From Slackia heliotrinireducens DSM 20476 (lineage in GTDB: Bacteria > Actinomycetota > Coriobacteriia > Coriobacteriales > Eggerthellaceae), in the NCBI RefSeq assembly GCF_000023885.1, contig NC_013165.1, positions 3,100,001 through 3,164,000 of the forward strand: DNA of 64,000 nucleotides, given 5' to 3'. Position 1 is the first letter of the stretch, and every line of letters begins with the position of its first letter. Both the position numbers and the translations under genes were made by a program. The notes below the pieces were generated by a model. It was not told where the DNA came from. It saw only the letters and a list, made by a program, of their open reading frames with translations, and ran no database searches. Of the stretch, positions 44,184 to 53,577 are shown piece by piece.

Positions 44184-44777
44184 TTAGAAGGTCCTGATGA
44201 CGCGGTCAGCCAAGCCGTATGCCACCGCCTCTTCCGCCTCGAAATACGCATCGTGAGCGGTGGTTTCCAACACCTCGTCGATGGTTTTGCCCGTGTGCTC
44301 GGCTATGATCTCAGCCGTGATGTCGCGGGTGCGCATGAGGTTGTCGGCAATGGTTTTTACCTCCAGGGCGCTACCGCTTACGCCACCTTGTAGGAGCGGA
44401 TCGTGAATCATCACGCGGGAATGCGGCAGCATGTCGCGCTGGTCGCCGGAGATGAAGAGCAACGCGGCCATGCTGCCCGCCATCCCCAAGCAGACGGTGC
44501 GGACGGGACAGCTCACGGCGCGCATCGTGTCGTAAATGGCCAGTCCGCTTTGCACCTCGCCGCCAGGACTGTTGAAGAAGATGGTGATTTCGGCGGCGGG
44601 GTCTTCTTTCTGCAGGTAGCGAAGCTGGAGGCACAGCGAGTCAGTCTGGGCTGCGTCGATGGGGCCGATGCAGGCGATTTCGCGGTCGGCCAACATCTTG
44701 TCGACGATGCGGAAGGTGTCGTAGCCGCGGTTGGACTCCTTGATGATGTTAGGCGTATCGGCTGACGAGATGTTCAT
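44184..44777 (-). CDS. ClpP-family serine protease, divergent paralogue
   Basis: 197 residues, normal ClpP length. Catalytic Ser102 in GMAGSMAA, His125 in RVMIHDP and Asp176 in TTAHDAYFEAEEA are all present. FFNSPGGEVQSGLAIYDTM matches the handle/oligomer interface. It differs from housekeeping ClpP (MIHDP for MIHQP; altered DRD motif; N-terminal loop). The ATG at 44777 with AAGGAACC upstream gives the usual length. First gene of an operon with the VirD4-like ATPase and an unknown protein, not with clpX, so it is probably specialised. Confidence 0.9.
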   Translation of the reverse strand: MNISSADTPNIIKESNRGYDTFRIVDKMLADREIACIGPIDAAQTDSLCLQLRYLQKEDPAAEITIFFNSPGGEVQSGLAIYDTMRAVSCPVRTVCLGMAGSMAALLFISGDQRDMLPHSRVMIHDPLLQGGVSGSALEVKTIADNLMRTRDITAEIIAEHTGKTIDEVLETTAHDAYFEAEEAVAYGLADRVIRTF

Positions 44778-45379
44778 ATTCGGTTCCTTGTCTCTCGTTC
44801 GAGGTCTTCGTTCGTCGCTGGGGTTCGTTTCGTTATGGATTAAGCTTCTGATCAGGAGATACATGCTGTTGCTTGGATAACGCGCCAAGCGAATCGGTGC
44901 GAACGTCACCATGTTCGGGCTCCGCACTGCACCTCATACGTTCGCGTCTTAGGTGCGGAAGACATGCCGGGGTAAGGTTCATGGCAACCGCATCGGATCG
45001 GTTCCGATTCGTGCCGGACCCTCCCCTTCAAGGGCGCAGCAACCGGTTGCCCTGTATTCAGTTTTCAAGATGCAAACCCACAGGGGCACAACAGCGGCGC
45101 AAGCCGTAGACCAGCAATCGGCCACACGAATCACGCTGCCGCAAGGGGCATGAGAGCGCACGAATGCACTGCTCTCATCCTCCACTATGCAATTGTTTAG
45201 AACTGAGGCGAATAAAACGTGTCTCGAAAGTTGTAGATACGATTTAACAAGGAGCCCTATTGAAAGGGCTTCAACGGGTGGAGTGAGGATACTCCCCTCA
45301 TCCGGCTTCGTCTGTCCCTAAACATGGTCTACATATTTTCTACACATTTAGCAAGAGACAGTCGTCGGGATGTCCGAAT
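44778..45379. other. Non-coding region upstream of the ClpP operon
   Basis: No gene seen in 600 bases. Features: ATCGGA/TCCGAT arms near 44994-45010, a minus-strand segment TTGAAAACTGAATACAG (45052-45068) like the boxA-containing leaders of rRNA operons, and two small hairpins, ATGAGAGC/GCTCTCAT (45149-45177) and GAGCCCT/AGGGCTT (45251-45270). Confidence 0.45.
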
Positions 45380-45455
45380 GTGTCAGTAGGGACGTTTACT
45401 ACTGTCACATAAAAATCGGAAGCATTGTGTCAATTGGAAACGTCCCTACTGACAC
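45380..45455. repeat. Inverted repeat with 18-bp perfect arms
   Basis: GTGTCAGTAGGGACGTTT (45380-45397) and its complement AAACGTCCCTACTGACAC (45438-45455) enclose 40 bases which can pair further (TGTCACA with TTGTGTCA). Next to the tRNA-Gly terminator. Confidence 0.85.
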
Positions 45456-45489
45456 AAAAAGAGCGGCCTCCGTTGATGGAGACCGCTCT
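45456..45489 (-). terminator. Terminator after tRNA-Gly
   Basis: AGAGCGGTCTCC/GGAGGCCGCTCT stem with one mismatch, then TTTTT on the minus strand. Confidence 0.8.
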
Positions 45490-45498
45490 GATTCACGA

Positions 45499-45573
45499 TG
45501 GAGCGGGTGACGGGACTCGAACCCGCGAATGCGAGCTTGGGAAGCTCGTGCCTTACCACTTGGCGACACCCGC
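45499..45573 (-). tRNA. tRNA-Gly(CCC)
   Basis: 75 nt with encoded CCA. Acceptor GCGGGTG/CACCCGC, anticodon loop TTCCCAA (CCC), T arm GCGGGTTCGAGTCCCGT. Confidence 0.95.
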
Positions 45574-45583
45574 GTAAGTCAGA

Positions 45584-45592
45584 ATCTTAGCA
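45584..45592 (-). promoter_or_regulatory. Extended -10 promoter of tRNA-Gly
   Basis: On the minus strand TGCTAAGAT, an extended -10, ends 11 bases before the tRNA 5' end; -35 poor. Confidence 0.4.
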
Positions 45593-45710
45593 CAGTTACC
45601 GTAGTCCGGAAGGTTTTCATTCGGGTTTGCCTCCCCCACACACGATAAACCCAGAGTAAACAACAACCAAGATCGTGCTGGCACCTACGAGACGCACGTT
45701 GCGTTCCATA

Positions 45711-45737
45711 TAAAGAAACCCGCATGGCGCGGGTTTC
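45711..45737 (-). terminator. Terminator after the DUF5679 gene
   Basis: 9-bp stem GAAACCCGC/GCGGGTTTC with a 5-base loop, followed by TTTATAT on the minus strand. Confidence 0.8.
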
Positions 45738-45760
45738 AAAATCAACGTGCTTGAGCGGCG

Positions 45761-45913
45761 CTACTTCTTGATAGCGCCGATACGACAAATGGTGGTACCG
45801 CAGTCAGGGCAGGTGCCCTTCGTGATAGGCTTGCCGTTCTTTGTAGTGCTCTCGACCGGATTCTGCATCTCCTTCTTGGTCTTGCACTTCACGCAGTACG
45901 CTTCAATGGCCAT
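45761..45913 (-). CDS. DUF5679 small zinc-ribbon protein
   Basis: 50 residues. MAIEAYCVKCKTKKEMQNP and TCPDCGTTICRIGA form a two-CxxC zinc ribbon, the DUF5679 pattern; such mini-proteins are widespread in actinobacteria with no known role. A longer frame starts at 45943, but the ATG at 45913 has GGAGG 8 bases upstream and gives the family N-terminus. Confidence 0.85.
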   Translation of the reverse strand: MAIEAYCVKCKTKKEMQNPVESTTKNGKPITKGTCPDCGTTICRIGAIKK

Positions 45914-46110
45914 CTTGGTTGCCTCCATATCTCTTTCTGACATGTGCGGTTGCGGCCTTGGGCCGTTACTGTTTGCTTATGATACCCCATCCATCAGCAT
46001 TATTATGGTAACGGTTAAGTTTGTGTAGAAAATAGCTCCGTTTTATTAATCTATATATTTCTATAAATACTTTCACCTGCTATTTCACAACTATACATTG
46101 TACGGATACA

Positions 46111-46134
46111 AAAGGGTGCCCGTAGGCACCCTTT
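46111..46134 (-). terminator. Terminator after the M28-like gene
   Basis: Stem AAAGGGTGCC/GGCACCCTTT with a short loop, then TGTAT on the minus strand. Confidence 0.75.
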
Positions 46135-46156
46135 ATAAAACGGTTGTCATCTCGAA

Positions 46157-49120
46157 CTAGACGTTCTTCAGAACCTCAATGACGAAGTTGGCGCTTTCCT
46201 CCAGCTTCTGGGGATTCACGCCTTCAAGCGTGTCGCCTGCTTCGCCCAGGCCAGCCGGCTTGTCGCCATCCATACCAACCAAGGTGATGGCAGGAAGGTT
46301 ATGCTTCAAGGCATAGCTCGCAGCGGATTCACGCCAATCAATCTTGGCGGAATGCACATTCACTCCCGTACGCTGTGCGGCCTGGCGAACGAACCGTTTC
46401 ACGCGGCTCGCAGCGGGACGCTGGAAGATTTCGCCTTCGCTCTCAAGATAGCAGGTGTCGCCGTCGCCCAACGCCTCGAGGTTCACAACAATGGCGCCAC
46501 GCATATCATCGGCATGTTCGGCCATAAAGGCTTTGATGCCGGCTTGGTCGCTGCCCTGCGAGCCCAGAGCCACGAACCACACCTCGGTGGTCACCTGGTC
46601 TGCGCCCGCAAAGGCATATACCTGATCGGCAGTTTCGTCCATATGCAGCGGCAGGCCCTCGAAAGGCGAAGCGATGCTCTTACGCACGTGGCGGTCCTGG
46701 CCACCCACGGTGCGGTCTTCGCCGCCGCCAGACAGACGGTCGCGAATGCCGTCGAACGCACCGCCGAGCCACTCATCATCATCCTCGCGGAAGCTTTCCC
46801 AACCGCCACGCTCCTTACCGACCTTGCGTGCGTCGAAATCATCGTCGACGCCCAACCAGTCATGCGCGGATTCTTCTTCTTTCTTGTCCTTGCGGCGGAA
46901 GCGGTTGAAGAAACGGCCCAAGCGAGACTGAGGCATATCGACGTAGCCCTTGCCTGCGAAGGCACCGGTCTCGGTGAATTCCTCGTCGAAGATGGAGTCG
47001 TCGGCATCGTCGATAAAGATGTCATCAGGGTCAACATCGGCAAGCAGCTCATCACCGACCGACGTTGCGGCACCCGTAGCTGCAATGGCCGAGAACGAAC
47101 CTGTCAGGCTGACATTCGTGTTCGTCTGGCCAGACGACTCGTCCTTGTCGGGGTCATCTTCGATGGAAGGCAACGTGGTCGCCAACAGCTTCTTGGCGGC
47201 TTCTTTACCCTGCTGCTCGTTGACTTCGGCCAGCGGCGCGCGCTGCTGCAGCTGGGCCGGATCGATCGCTTCGGTCTTCCCGCCGTAAGAAATGGACGGA
47301 ATATCGAAGGTGCGGGCCGTATCGGCACGGGCCGCATCGGCGTTGATGGGGGGCATCATGATCGTGGCCTGAGCCTCGGTGCTATCGACCAGAATACGGT
47401 CCTTGGTACGCTTGTCAGCCTGGGTCAAGAATGGCAGAGGCTGCGTGACGGCCTTCGACGAGTCAATTTCAGGTTCAGGTTCGGGTTCGGGTTCCGGTTC
47501 CGGCTCGGGCTCGGGTTCAGGTTCCGGCTCAGGCTCGGGTTCAGGTTCAGGTTCGGTATCCGACATGACAACCGGCTCAAACTCAGGTTCCACCACAGGT
47601 TCTGGTTCGGGTTCAGGTGCCGGCTCAGCAACAGACTCGATCACAGGCTCAACTGCGGCCGGCTGTTCTTCAACCACAACAGGCTCAGCAACAGCTTCGA
47701 CCTCGGCAACCGGTTCGGGCGCGGGCTCGGGCTCCGGCTCGGGCGCGGCAACCGCAGAGGCTTCGGCAGCTGCGCCAAATGCAGCTGCGGGAACCGTCGG
47801 ATAGTCGGCATAGCGGGAACGCTGCGTGGTTTCAGGAGCGGCTTGCTCGTCTTTGCGGGCGCGCTGCATGGCCTTCTTGTACCACGCGGGAACGTTCGCA
47901 TCGTCTTCTACAACCTCAGGCTCGACCACCGGTTCGGCTGCGGGCTCTTCGGCAGAAACGCCCTCTGCAGAAGCTTCCTTCACCACAGGCGCAGACTCGG
48001 CAGGCTGCGCAACCGGAGCGGGAGCGGGCTGAACAGGAGCCACGGCATCAAGAGCGGTTTCCTTGTCGATCATATCCTCGACGCTGCCGGCGTCCACGGC
48101 GGAACGAAGCTCCTCGAATGTTTCCTGTGAAACAGGAGCGAAAGCTGTGGTAGAACCAGCGGCTGCGGCCTGGGCAGCACTCAGCTGTTCATCCATGTTG
48201 TCGCGGTCGACGCGGACCAGGTTGCCCGCGATGTCATACATGGGCTGCTGGGCATCCTTCACGTACGCATCGGGATCGTCGTCCTCATACACGATGGTGG
48301 CATCCTGCGGAATAAGCCCCTCGTCGCGAAGGGTGTCCTCGTCATGGGTGATGCCGCGCTGCTCGGTAACGGCCGTGTCGGTCTGGCCTTCGCTCAGGCG
48401 TCGGGCAACTTCAAGCAGAACCGCAACGCCGGCCGCATTGTCGTTGGCGGCGTCATTGTAAGGAGCAAACTTCTCAACAACCAGGAAAACAAGCGAAATG
48501 GCGATGCAGAGCAAGAAGATGCCTTCGAACACATCGGCGACACCGGCTGCAGTGCCGGTAAGACCGTGGATGAAGAAGGCGCGAATCAGCATGAACACAG
48601 GAACAGCGATCATCGACACGGCTGTGGCCTGTTGCAACGGCTTCAGGAAACGGATGACGCCACGGTTGTAATCAAGACGCACTTTGCCGCTGTCGTAGTT
48701 AGCCGTAAGAATGACTTTGCGGCGGCGCGTGCCAGCGGCGTTTTCCCTACGCGGCGGATCGTACTTCGCTACCACGTTCTGGCTGACGCCCTTCTTGAAG
48801 AACCTCGACAGCACAGGGATGTCGAACATCTCCAAAAAATAGAGAGCCGACGATGCAAGAGCCAGAATCGCAGCAACCAGCTCGGCACGTGAAACAATCA
48901 TGGCCACGATGGCGGCAACGATCGTCACGCCAAAGCAGATCATCTTGTAGGCGTTGGCCTCGATGCTCGCGCTAAAATCTTCAAGATTGACGGAAAGATG
49001 TGCGTCCTTCTGCAGGCGCTCGACAATATACAGCGCGCCTTGCTGCTCTTCCTCCGTACCGTAGGGACGGGGACCGATTTCATCGGCCAGGTACGCTACA
49101 TGATCAATAGGGTTGCTCAT
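46157..49120 (-). CDS. M28-fold membrane protein with degenerate active site and long low-complexity insert
   Basis: 987 residues. The N-terminal [12 protein letters not shown] and two pairs of membrane helices (about 60-100 and 165-215) precede an M28 peptidase fold split by about 420 residues rich in Glu, Pro and Ala, including a long EP repeat. The fold is recognisable in [61 protein letters not shown] and [11 protein letters not shown]. At these sites active M28 enzymes have HxD, an EE pair, NxD and a C-terminal His; here they read NYD, SQ, NLE and no His. It is probably not a zinc peptidase. Third gene after dinG-like and the coiled-coil gene. Confidence 0.8.
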   Translation of the reverse strand: MSNPIDHVAYLADEIGPRPYGTEEEQQGALYIVERLQKDAHLSVNLEDFSASIEANAYKMICFGVTIVAAIVAMIVSRAELVAAILALASSALYFLEMFDIPVLSRFFKKGVSQNVVAKYDPPRRENAAGTRRRKVILTANYDSGKVRLDYNRGVIRFLKPLQQATAVSMIAVPVFMLIRAFFIHGLTGTAAGVADVFEGIFLLCIAISLVFLVVEKFAPYNDAANDNAAGVAVLLEVARRLSEGQTDTAVTEQRGITHDEDTLRDEGLIPQDATIVYEDDDPDAYVKDAQQPMYDIAGNLVRVDRDNMDEQLSAAQAAAAGSTTAFAPVSQETFEELRSAVDAGSVEDMIDKETALDAVAPVQPAPAPVAQPAESAPVVKEASAEGVSAEEPAAEPVVEPEVVEDDANVPAWYKKAMQRARKDEQAAPETTQRSRYADYPTVPAAAFGAAAEASAVAAPEPEPEPAPEPVAEVEAVAEPVVVEEQPAAVEPVIESVAEPAPEPEPEPVVEPEFEPVVMSDTEPEPEPEPEPEPEPEPEPEPEPEPEPEPEIDSSKAVTQPLPFLTQADKRTKDRILVDSTEAQATIMMPPINADAARADTARTFDIPSISYGGKTEAIDPAQLQQRAPLAEVNEQQGKEAAKKLLATTLPSIEDDPDKDESSGQTNTNVSLTGSFSAIAATGAATSVGDELLADVDPDDIFIDDADDSIFDEEFTETGAFAGKGYVDMPQSRLGRFFNRFRRKDKKEEESAHDWLGVDDDFDARKVGKERGGWESFREDDDEWLGGAFDGIRDRLSGGGEDRTVGGQDRHVRKSIASPFEGLPLHMDETADQVYAFAGADQVTTEVWFVALGSQGSDQAGIKAFMAEHADDMRGAIVVNLEALGDGDTCYLESEGEIFQRPAASRVKRFVRQAAQRTGVNVHSAKIDWRESAASYALKHNLPAITLVGMDGDKPAGLGEAGDTLEGVNPQKLEESANFVIEVLKNV

Positions 49121-49174
49121 AATGGTTGCCTTACGTTTGCTTCGTTTCTTGCTACAGTTGCGCCTAGTATACAC

Positions 49175-50458
49175 CTAATCTGTCTGCGCCGATGCACCGA
49201 GGTACTCCCTCAAAAACTCATCGGATGCAGCAGCGGACGAACGGGCGTTGTAATAAGCGTTGCGAGGTTCTTCCATCTCCTCGTCATACGCGTCCAATAT
49301 CAGGTCTTTTGGATCTTCGGGAATACTCTTCAGCAGCTCAAGCGCCTCTGCGTCGGCCTGGTTGTACAGTTTGTTCTGCTCGTCGGCGGTGGATTTGTCT
49401 TGAATGTATATGGCTGCATCGCTGGCCAGCGCATACTCGTTTTCTTCAATCCTCTTATATATGTAAGACTCGATGGCGTCCAACCCGTCCACGTCGTAGA
49501 TGTCCCGCACCGCCGACAGCTGGTCGAGCGCCGTGTTGAAGGTACTGATGGCCTCGTAGGTCAGCTGTTCGGATTGCTCGGTGTTCTCGGGTGTGGAATC
49601 CGCCACCAGTGTGGCGGATTGTTTCATGGTCTCTTCGCCGGCAAGCACCGTGGCCCAGCATTCATCCAACGCCTCCATGGCCTGAACGGTCCGGATGTCC
49701 GCTTTCAGGATGATTCCGCCGTATTCGAACATCTCCAGTCGGGCCTGGGCAGCCTTCTCCACCTGGCCGGCGGCTTCCTTATCCTCGGAGTCCCACATGT
49801 TTATATCGGCGTCCGTCGCAAAGCTAAGCGCCGCGTTTACGTGCGTTTCCGCAGTTGGGATGCTGTTTATAATGGTTTGCAGATCATCGACGGATTCAAT
49901 GTCCACTTTACTGGCAATGGCCTCGTCCATACCCACCACCGTGGCGTCGGCGGCTTCGAGTTCATCCATACTGGTGGACAGCAGGTCAAGGTTACGGACA
50001 TGCTGGTCGTACATGCTCTGCACATACAGAAAACCTGAGCCAGCCACAAGGGCCGCAACCGCCAGAATCGCAACAGAGATGATAGCCGTGCGTATGTGGC
50101 GACGGCGTTTGCGCCGGGCTATTTCATTTGACAGCGCGGCTGCAGACGAAGCTGCGGCCCCTCCCCTACCGCTGGACAGGTTCAACGTGCGCGAATCGGC
50201 AACTGGCGAAGAGGCCTTCTTCTTTCCGCTGTTCAAGCTCTGGGCGTCTCCAGGCACGGTGAACACCTCAACGCCCGAACCCAGGCTGTCGCTGGGAAGA
50301 ATCGTCCGAGGCGAGGCCCCTTTCTCGCTCGCCTGGCTCGATCGCTCTTCCAGAATGGACAGTGAAAGCTCGTTGGACGTGCCCTTCGTGCTACCTTTCA
50401 CATGAAGCCCGCCGAACACGTCCTTCGACATGCTGTTCTTTTTAGAAAATATTCCCAT
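49175..50458 (-). CDS. Membrane-anchored coiled-coil protein of unknown function
   Basis: 427 residues. A Ser/Gly/Lys-rich cytoplasmic part (1-115) ends in a basic RRKRRR patch, one transmembrane helix follows (about 122-145), and the remaining 280 residues are acidic and helical with heptad-like spacing, probably an extracytoplasmic coiled coil. I recognise no family. It starts 9 bases after the stop of the DnaQ-DinG gene and precedes the M28-like gene by 54 bases, so the three are likely one operon. Confidence 0.8.
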   Translation of the reverse strand: MGIFSKKNSMSKDVFGGLHVKGSTKGTSNELSLSILEERSSQASEKGASPRTILPSDSLGSGVEVFTVPGDAQSLNSGKKKASSPVADSRTLNLSSGRGGAAASSAAALSNEIARRKRRRHIRTAIISVAILAVAALVAGSGFLYVQSMYDQHVRNLDLLSTSMDELEAADATVVGMDEAIASKVDIESVDDLQTIINSIPTAETHVNAALSFATDADINMWDSEDKEAAGQVEKAAQARLEMFEYGGIILKADIRTVQAMEALDECWATVLAGEETMKQSATLVADSTPENTEQSEQLTYEAISTFNTALDQLSAVRDIYDVDGLDAIESYIYKRIEENEYALASDAAIYIQDKSTADEQNKLYNQADAEALELLKSIPEDPKDLILDAYDEEMEEPRNAYYNARSSAAASDEFLREYLGASAQTD

Positions 50459-50467
50459 GCAAGCCGA

Positions 50468-53400
50468 TTACTCCGCCTGTGTGCTTTCGTCCAGTAGGTG
50501 CTCAATCAACTCGTCGATGGAACACATGGTTATGTTCGTCGAAGGCAGCGAGTTGAGGAACGATTTGCCGTATCCTTTGGTCAGAAGCCTGCGGTCCGCC
50601 AGAATAAGCACACCTTCGTCGGTCGCGGTCCTGATCAGACGCCCAGCTGCCTGTTTCACCTCGATGACCGCCTTGGGCAGAACATAATGCGCCCACGCAC
50701 TGCGGTCGCGGGCCGAACGCTCGCACGACAGAGGGTCGGACGGCTTCGCGAAAGGCAGTTTGGGGATAATCACACCGCGTAGCGTGGCGCCCGGCGCATC
50801 GAACCCCTCCCAAAAGCTTTTGAGCGCGAACAGCGACAGATGCTTGTCAGCCAAAAAGTCGTCGCGAAGTCCCTTGACGGACACTCCCCACTTCTGGCAG
50901 ACCAGCCGCAGGTCGTTGGCTTTCAACTCGGGATTCACGGCGTCGAAGCATTGTTCCATCTCGCGGCGGTTCGTGAACAGAGTAAGCATGCTCCCTTGCT
51001 GCGCCAGATGCGCGCGAAGCAGCATATCCTGAAGCCGCGCCATATAACGGGCGTTGTTGGGCTCGGGCATGTCGTTCAGCACAAACACCCGCATATGGTG
51101 ATTGTAGTCGTAGCTCGAACCCAGCAGGCACTCCTTCGAGCGCGACGCTTCGGACGCATTCAGCCCCAATGCCTGGTTGAACGCCTGGAAATCGTCGCTG
51201 ATCGAAATGGTGGCGCTGGCATATACCACGCTTTGCGTACGTTCGTAAAGCGTTTCGTCCAGCTCTTGACCAATGTCAACGATCTGAGCCTCCAGAGATT
51301 CTGCCACGCGCTCCGGCTTGCGGCACACACGGGCGGAATACACATAGCGAAGGTCCGCGGGACCAAGGATGGTCTCGCACGCCTGCAGCATGTTTTTCGC
51401 ATCAATCACGATGCTGGCAATTTCACGCTGGTTCTCAGCTACGCCGTCCATATCGTCCAAGAACGCGATAATCTCGTTGCCACTGCTGATCAGTTTCTCA
51501 GCCGCGTCGACAAAATCTCTTCCGTACCCCTGCAATCCCTTGAACTCGGGCGTAAGGCGAATATCGTCGTTGATCCACACCTCGAAGGTGTCATAATTCT
51601 TGTTGTTTTCTTTCGGTGCGACCTTCACCAGGTCCTTCATACGTTTGGCCAGAATCTCTGCCTTCTCGCCGAAGTCGCGCCCACGCTTTTTGGCCTTCTC
51701 GGTCAGCGAGTAGAACAATGTGGACGCCTCAGGCTGCGTTCCGGAATCGACAGGCTTGCGACGCTCCAGGCGCACGAATGCGTTGCGCTTGGCATCTTCG
51801 GTTGTCAGACGGCCGGCCAACCGAAGCATCTCCTGCGCGTCCAGATTGATGGCCAACGCCTTGCGGGCCTCAGCTTCGGCACCGTGGGCCTCATCCACAA
51901 TCCAGAATTTCGCATGGGGCAGAAGATTTCCGTCCGCAGCCAAATCCCGGAAGAACAAAGCGTGATTCGTCACCACCACATGGGCATGCTCCGCTTGCCG
52001 GCGCGCACCATGTACGAAGCAATAGGTCCCGAAGAACGGGCAGCGCTTGCGCAGGCATTCGCGAGACGAAGTGGTGATAGCATACCTGGGCAGTGTACGG
52101 TAATCAAGTTTTAATGCATCAATATCGTCATATTCGGTCTGCTCAATATATGACAAGATAGCAGCAATGGATGTCGCCTGCGAATACTGCTGACCGGCGA
52201 TTTCAACCATGTGCGCACCATCGGACACTACATGAGAAATGCGGCGTAGGCATGGGTAATGGCTGAACCCCTTTAAGGCAACATGCTTCAGCTCGCCGGC
52301 ACCTTCGGCCTCAAGAGCCTTCGCCAGCATGGGAAGCTCCTTGTACACAAGCTGATCGAGCAACGCATTGGTCTTGGTTGCGATGCCAATAGGAATGTTG
52401 TTGCGAAGAGCCGTAACCGCAGCCGGAACAAGATACGCCATGGACTTGCCGACGCCCGTGCCAGCCTCAACCACCAGGTTGTTGCTGGTAGAGAACGCGC
52501 TCAGAACCTCTTCTGCCATGATCTTCTGCTCGATGCGCGGCTCGTAGTTCTCATACATGCTGCCGATGAGACCGTCCACAGAAAAGGCTTGGTCTATCTC
52601 GGTTACAGAAGGGAACTCCAAGTGTCTCGGTCCGTCATCCGCAAGCGGAGTTGTGTTGCGGGCCAGCGCCGGATTCATCCCCGCAGCAACGATGTCGATA
52701 GGTTCGGGCGCGGGCTTTTCTGAAGACCGGTTCTTCCCCCTGAAGCGAGAGGATCTCATTCCCCGTACAGTGAACGGGTAATGAACCCGCTTCTGATTGG
52801 TTCGCTCGGCTTCAGCTTCAAGCATTGCCTGCTGCAAGTTGGAGATATTCTCGAACACAACACCGGTAGGCCATTCTTCCCTTGGTGCCAGATTCGCTAT
52901 GTATTCCACCAAATCCGGCGGCATGGTCGCAACCGCCGAAAGGAGAATGCGATACACAGCACACAGCGCCTCAACATCAGCGTCGGCACGGTGTGTGGAA
53001 ATAGGCGCGTCGAAGGCATGAACCAGATCGATAAGCCTATGGGATTTCATACGCGGCAGCGCAATACGGGCCAATGCCAGGGAATCCACCCATATGTTGC
53101 GGTTCAGGCACTCCCCCGATTCCGATTTCGTACAGAAATGCTTGTCGAAATCGGCGTTATGAGCAACGACATACGCGTCGCCAATGAATTCAGCCAGCAG
53201 AGCGCGAGCCTCGTCTGGCGTTGGAGCATCAACCACATCTTCGTCATGGATATTGGTCAAGCGGACAATCTCATCCGGAATGGGCTTACCGGGGTTAACG
53301 AAGGTAACGAACCAATCGGTAATCTCACCGCATTCCATACGGGCCGCCGCAATCTGGGTCAGCTCGTCGTGGTTGTACGACAAACCAGTGGTCTCAGTAT

Positions 53401-53524
53401 CCAAAACCACAAGGTTACGGTCGAGCATGCCGAAGTCGGCCAACTCGGTATATTCCTTTAGCGCAGCGTACCGCCCGAGGATATCCTCAGGAGTACCATC
53501 AGTGATATAGTCGTTCAAAGTCAT
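50468..53524 (-). CDS. DnaQ-like exonuclease fused to DinG-type helicase
   Basis: 1018 residues. Residues 1-200 are a DEDDh 3'-5' exonuclease (VVLDTETTGLS, VAHNADFDKHF, HRADADVEAL). From about 300 an XPD/DinG superfamily 2 helicase begins: Walker A VEAGTGVGKSMAYLVP, Fe-S cluster Cys in HYPCLRR and SSRECLRKRCPFFGTYC, VVTNHALFF, DEAH box WIVDEAHGAE, and motifs V-VI FWEGFDAPGATLRGV and QAAGRLIRTA. This architecture is that of Gram-positive DinG. The Fe-S cysteines are kept, unlike in B. subtilis/S. aureus DinG. ATG at 53524 chosen; AGAAGG lies rather far (13 bases) upstream. Confidence 0.93.
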   Translation of the reverse strand: MTLNDYITDGTPEDILGRYAALKEYTELADFGMLDRNLVVLDTETTGLSYNHDELTQIAAARMECGEITDWFVTFVNPGKPIPDEIVRLTNIHDEDVVDAPTPDEARALLAEFIGDAYVVAHNADFDKHFCTKSESGECLNRNIWVDSLALARIALPRMKSHRLIDLVHAFDAPISTHRADADVEALCAVYRILLSAVATMPPDLVEYIANLAPREEWPTGVVFENISNLQQAMLEAEAERTNQKRVHYPFTVRGMRSSRFRGKNRSSEKPAPEPIDIVAAGMNPALARNTTPLADDGPRHLEFPSVTEIDQAFSVDGLIGSMYENYEPRIEQKIMAEEVLSAFSTSNNLVVEAGTGVGKSMAYLVPAAVTALRNNIPIGIATKTNALLDQLVYKELPMLAKALEAEGAGELKHVALKGFSHYPCLRRISHVVSDGAHMVEIAGQQYSQATSIAAILSYIEQTEYDDIDALKLDYRTLPRYAITTSSRECLRKRCPFFGTYCFVHGARRQAEHAHVVVTNHALFFRDLAADGNLLPHAKFWIVDEAHGAEAEARKALAINLDAQEMLRLAGRLTTEDAKRNAFVRLERRKPVDSGTQPEASTLFYSLTEKAKKRGRDFGEKAEILAKRMKDLVKVAPKENNKNYDTFEVWINDDIRLTPEFKGLQGYGRDFVDAAEKLISSGNEIIAFLDDMDGVAENQREIASIVIDAKNMLQACETILGPADLRYVYSARVCRKPERVAESLEAQIVDIGQELDETLYERTQSVVYASATISISDDFQAFNQALGLNASEASRSKECLLGSSYDYNHHMRVFVLNDMPEPNNARYMARLQDMLLRAHLAQQGSMLTLFTNRREMEQCFDAVNPELKANDLRLVCQKWGVSVKGLRDDFLADKHLSLFALKSFWEGFDAPGATLRGVIIPKLPFAKPSDPLSCERSARDRSAWAHYVLPKAVIEVKQAAGRLIRTATDEGVLILADRRLLTKGYGKSFLNSLPSTNITMCSIDELIEHLLDESTQAE

Positions 53525-53577
53525 GTTCGTATCGTAACCTTCTTTCGACTGTTCACGCCTGTCATGAAAGGATTCCC

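Noticed and set aside
47460-47560. Gly/Ser-repeat frame on the plus strand opposite the EP repeat
   Set aside because: It is the complement of the Glu-Pro coding repeat in the M28-like gene.
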